Positions 51,990 through 54,699 of a stretch of 54,699 bases of DNA are shown piece after piece. Below the pieces are notes generated by a model. It was not told where the DNA came from. It ran no database searches and was given only the letters and a program-made list of their open reading frames with translations. Positions within the stretch are counted from its first letter, which is position 1, and every line of letters begins with the position of its first letter. A program made the position numbers and the translations under genes. Source of the stretch: an uncultured Collinsella sp. (lineage in GTDB: Bacteria > Actinomycetota > Coriobacteriia > Coriobacteriales > Coriobacteriaceae); the NCBI GenBank assembly GCA_934658705.1, contig CAKUHP010000009.1, positions 1-54,699 of the forward strand, written 5' to 3'.

Positions 51990-52709
51990 TTACATGACCA
52001 TGACGTAGCGCGATCCTACGTAGTACTGCTTACCCATCAGGACCGGCTCGCCGTTGGGACCGGTAAAGCCGGCGCGAAGGTTGAGCAGCGGATCGTGTGG
52101 AGCAATGCCCAGCTCGGCCGCCTGCTCGGTGTTGGCGCGCACGGCCTCGACCGAACGATAGCCAACCGAGACAATCGGGGTGCCACCGACACGCTCGACC
52201 TCGTCAAAGATCGATTTGTCCTCAAGGTCAGCAGTCAAAAGCTCACGGTACTCATCAAACGGCACAAAGATGTTCTCCTCAAAGATGGGCTCGCCGTCGG
52301 CCGTGCGCACGCGCTTAATATGCAGCAACAGCGCATCTCGCTGCAGGCCAAAGAATTCCATCTCGTTTTGGCGCGCCGGCACAATCTGGCGATCAACCAC
52401 ATGCGCGCCCGCCTTCATGCCGTTCGATGCGCACAGCTCGGTAAACGTCTGCAGCGCCGTAGCGTGGAACTGGCGGTTGATGTGCGGCGTGGCGACAAAG
52501 GTGCCGCGGCCCTGCTGCTTAACCAGGTAGCCATCAGAGCACAGCTCCTCGACGGCACGGCGCACGGTAATGCGGCTCACCTCATACTGCTCGGCAAGTT
52601 CGAGCTCAGACGGAATTCGCTCCTTGGGTGCATAAACACCCTTCTCGATCGAATCCTTAATCTCATCGTAAATCTGCTGGTAAAGCGGTGCGTTTTTAGG
52701 TGCGGACAT
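51990..52709 (-). CDS. GntR family regulator with UTRA domain
   Basis: A 239-residue repressor. Winged helix about 8-75 (PLYQQIYDEIKDSIEKGVYAPKERIPSE ... VSRITVRRAVEELCSDGYL), UTRA domain about 90-235 ending GKQYYVGSRYVMVM. It is similar to the GntR at 48903 in both halves. Targets are unknown; its upstream region is AT-rich with TATATA and TATAAA stretches suitable as -10. No sugar gene adjoins it, so it may act in trans or on the YitT neighbour. The 159-nt element touches its stop codon. Confidence 0.9.
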   Translation of the reverse strand: MSAPKNAPLYQQIYDEIKDSIEKGVYAPKERIPSELELAEQYEVSRITVRRAVEELCSDGYLVKQQGRGTFVATPHINRQFHATALQTFTELCASNGMKAGAHVVDRQIVPARQNEMEFFGLQRDALLLHIKRVRTADGEPIFEENIFVPFDEYRELLTADLEDKSIFDEVERVGGTPIVSVGYRSVEAVRANTEQAAELGIAPHDPLLNLRAGFTGPNGEPVLMGKQYYVGSRYVMVM

Positions 52710-52813
52710 ATCTGTTCACTCTTATCAAGATATCGAAATAACTCATACGTATATAACGTCTGTTTATATGTTACCTCAGTTTGATAAAACGATACACCGC
52801 ATACGGCAAATCC

Positions 52814-53821
52814 TTACTTGCCGTCGTCCTGTTGCAGGCTGTCCTGCTCGCTCAGACGCGCCTGCCTGCTCGCCATGCGCGCGGGCTTATCCGGATCGGG
52901 CACGGCCGTAGGCATGGGCTCGTCGACATGGCCGCCCCACCAGCCGCCCACAAAGTTGAGCGTGTGGAACACGTTGATCACGGCACCGGGGTCCACGTCG
53001 CACACCAGCTTGACGATATCCTGGCTCTCGTAGGTCGAGACAACGGTGTGCAGCAGGTACATCTTTTCGCGGCTGTACCCGCCGATGACCTCGGCGCAGC
53101 TAATGCCATGCTGAAAATGATCAACGTAGGCGGTCATGATCTCGTCGGCCTTGCGCGTCGTGATCTGCAGCGTCACGCGGTCGTAGCGACGATAGAAACT
53201 GTCGATGGTCTTGGTCGAAATAAACTGGAACACAATGGAGTACGCCGCGTTGTCCCATCCAAACATAAAGCCAAAGATCGCCAGGATGGCGCAGTTAAAG
53301 CCAAAGATGACGCCCCAGATGGTCTTGCCCGTGTGGTTGGACACCCACAGCGCGATAAAGTCGGTGCCGCCGGTCGAAGCACCCGACTTAAGCGCGATGG
53401 CGGCGCCCAGGCCCGAGACCACGCCGCCAAAGATGATGAGCATGATCTTGTCGCCCAAAAACGGCGCAAAGTGAAAGATGTTGAGGAACAGCGACGAAAG
53501 TGCGACCTGCATCATCGAGAAAATGACGAAACGCTTGCTAATCCCGCTCCAACACAGGAGCGCCACGGGAATGTTGAGCGCGAGCATGCCGAGTGAGATG
53601 TCGATACGAACGCCGCCGAGCGAGGTGACGCGATCGAGTAGGACCGCGACGCCGGTGAGGCCGCTCGGAAGCAAATCGGCAGGTTGAATGAACGCCTGAA
53701 TCAGAAACGTCTGAAGAACGGCGGATATGGTGACCGCCACCGCCGTGATGGCGCGACGGACGATGGTGAGGCGGCCGAGCACGAGTACGCGGTCCGTGAG
53801 CTGATCGATGGCGTTCGCCAC
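52814..53821 (-). CDS. YitT family membrane protein (DUF161/DUF2179)
   Basis: A 335-residue protein. Six membrane segments (about 20-210) contain the YitT repeats, with DISLGMLALNIPVALLC and GASTGGTDFIALWV. The cytoplasmic DUF2179 domain (about 225-300) has VTLQITTRKADEIMTAYVDHF and IGGYSREKMYLLHTVVS. Transport function is unknown. The GTG start at 53821 follows GAAAGGAG; a longer frame upstream would run into the palindrome. The C-terminal tail is Asp/Gln-rich. Confidence 0.9.
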   Translation of the reverse strand: MANAIDQLTDRVLVLGRLTIVRRAITAVAVTISAVLQTFLIQAFIQPADLLPSGLTGVAVLLDRVTSLGGVRIDISLGMLALNIPVALLCWSGISKRFVIFSMMQVALSSLFLNIFHFAPFLGDKIMLIIFGGVVSGLGAAIALKSGASTGGTDFIALWVSNHTGKTIWGVIFGFNCAILAIFGFMFGWDNAAYSIVFQFISTKTIDSFYRRYDRVTLQITTRKADEIMTAYVDHFQHGISCAEVIGGYSREKMYLLHTVVSTYESQDIVKLVCDVDPGAVINVFHTLNFVGGWWGGHVDEPMPTAVPDPDKPARMASRQARLSEQDSLQQDDGK

Positions 53822-53885
53822 GCAGGCTCCTTTCGAAGGCAAATCTAGTTGTGGGGCATGTCGGCGATTGTAGCAGGAGTAAGAA

Positions 53886-53926
53886 AAAACCACCACAAAG
53901 GTGCCTGTCCCCTTCGTGGTGGTTTT
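53886..53926. repeat. GGGGAC-core palindrome, inverted orientation
   Basis: AAAACCACCACAAAGG and CCTTCGTGGTGGTTTT pair over 16 bp with one A-C position (a G-T pair on the minus strand). It is the same family as 42271 and 44065 but in the other orientation. It may end the HAD gene, since a T-run follows leftward. Confidence 0.85.
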
Positions 53927-53939
53927 GGCGGCTAGACGG

Positions 53940-54569
53940 CTAGATAGCAGATAGGATGTCGGTGAGGTTGTCGATGATGGTGTCGGCGGCGGACTGGTCC
54001 AGGTTGACGCCCTCGTGCGGACGCAGGGCCAAAACGCGAGCACCGGAGCGCTTGCCCGCCTCGATGCCCATCGGCGAGTCCTCGATGACCAGGCACTCAG
54101 CCGGCTCCACACCCAGCGCCTCCATGGCGCGCAGGTAGATCTCGGGGTCGGGCTTAAACGCGCTGCACTCGTGGCCGCTGATGGTGTAGTCCAGAACGTC
54201 GGCGATACCGGCGATCTCCACCAACTCGTCAATCAGCTCGCGATAGGACGAGCTCGCGATAGCGCAGAGCACGCCGCGCTCGTGCAGTTCACGCATCACC
54301 GGCTCCGTCTGCTCATTGAGCAACTCGGCATACGGAACGGGATGGACCGGGCTGTAGACCTGCTTGTACTCCACGCGCAGGCGCTCGCGAAGCTCGACAT
54401 CGTCAGGCACCAGCGACTTCCAAATGGCGGGCTCGTTAGATCCCGAAAGATCGGGGATCTCGTCAAAGTGGAACCCCTTCTCCTCCATAAACGCCACGCG
54501 GCGACGATTGTAGAACCACTCGGTATCGACCAGCACGCCGTCCATATCAAACAGCACTGCCTTGATCAT
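53940..54569 (-). CDS. HAD family phosphatase
   Basis: A 209-residue HAD subfamily I protein, beta-phosphoglucomutase/phosphatase type. Motif I FDMDGVLVDTE (Asp nucleophile and acid), cap domain about 18-85, motif II ASSS, motif III Lys in AFKPDPEIY, motif IV IEDSPMGIEAG. The substrate is a small phosphorylated metabolite, not defined. The second ATG (54569) is preferred, 7 nt behind GAGGAG; the first at 54575 is too close. Confidence 0.9.
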   Translation of the reverse strand: MIKAVLFDMDGVLVDTEWFYNRRRVAFMEEKGFHFDEIPDLSGSNEPAIWKSLVPDDVELRERLRVEYKQVYSPVHPVPYAELLNEQTEPVMRELHERGVLCAIASSSYRELIDELVEIAGIADVLDYTISGHECSAFKPDPEIYLRAMEALGVEPAECLVIEDSPMGIEAGKRSGARVLALRPHEGVNLDQSAADTIIDNLTDILSAI

Positions 54570-54587
54570 ACGCATCTCCTCTCAAGA

Positions 54588-54623
54588 GCAAAAAGGGGAC
54601 GGGGCTCAAACCCCATCCCCTTT
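54588..54623 (-). terminator. Terminator of the upstream gene
   Basis: Read leftward, AAAGGGGATGGGG and CCCCGTCCCCTTT pair with one T-G pair, followed by TTTTTGC. It ends the leftward gene that begins beyond the window. Confidence 0.8.
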
Positions 54624-54654
54624 CAATCAACCCGTAAGGTTTACTTACTTGTGA

Positions 54655-54699
54655 TTAGTAGGAAAGCTTCCACATGTAGCGACGCATGGTCAGCGGGTG
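54655..54699 (-). CDS. C-terminal end of a gene beyond the window
   Basis: Only 14 codons and a TAA stop are inside the window; the end reads TMRRYMWKLSY. It has a terminator 30 nt downstream, supporting a real coding end. The product cannot be named from this fragment. Confidence 0.5.
   Translation of the reverse strand, partial: HPLTMRRYMWKLSY

Overview
The window looks like a chromosomal segment of a Collinsella-type bacterium (Coriobacteriia, Actinomycetota). The evidence is high GC coding DNA with strong G/C third-position bias (hence many long antisense shadow ORFs), Gram-positive gene content, a T-box ahead of pheS, an actinobacterial tad locus without a secretin, and a gut-type set of genes. 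The genus is inferred from gene content and style, not from a marker gene.

Layout. 1-300: tRNA-Phe with promoter and two terminators. 324-874: a small toxin-antitoxin pair. 933-10556: one leftward operon of tightly overlapping genes for a Tad/Flp pilus (CpaB, TadZ, TadA ATPase, TadB, TadC, Flp, four further pilin-like or anchored proteins including TadE and TadG types, and a DUF192 protein). 10809-14918: rsgA and a calcium-type P-ATPase. 15360-16820: pyruvate kinase. 17242-19160: a solitary nuclease-like protein and a zinc-dependent phospholipase C-like protein. 19240-21953: an ECF metal transporter (CbiMQO) behind a NikR-like operator. 22181-26270: pheT, pheS and a Phe T-box. 26399-33027: an M32 carboxypeptidase, glmM, a DUF4012 protein and a DMT transporter. 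33316-33390: tRNA-Val. 33855-38342: accessory genes (DUF5710, zinc-ribbon, HNH endonuclease, unknown, AlbA_2/Schlafen-like). 38940-41993: an M16C peptidase. 42322-44786: a zinc-ribbon/EF-hand/LRR/YD-repeat membrane protein and hicAB. 44922-47657: 5-formyl-THF cyclo-ligase, homoserine acetyltransferase and a lactate dehydrogenase family enzyme. 47790-54569: a FrlB-like SIS protein, two UTRA-type GntR regulators around recQ, a YitT protein and a HAD phosphatase.

The intergenic DNA is unusually structured. The strongest novel candidate is a 159-nt element present twice (28015-28173 and 51831-51989). The two copies align without gaps, about 124 of 159 bases match by hand count, and most differences are paired changes that keep two helices intact. 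Each copy abuts the stop codon of a leftward gene. Other signals are a family of palindromes with a GGGAC core (at least eight, with differing arms), two related 22-nt/17-nt modules in swapped order at 10669-10709 and 33681-33728, a duplicated four-site operator-like array upstream of the AlbA_2 gene (38406-38643), and a 20-bp inverted repeat framing 17065-17194.

The genes cover mainly housekeeping (translation, cell wall precursor, glycolysis, methionine, folate) together with surface pili, metal transport and several likely acquired defence or stress cassettes. All functional calls come from reading the sequence; no database search was run.
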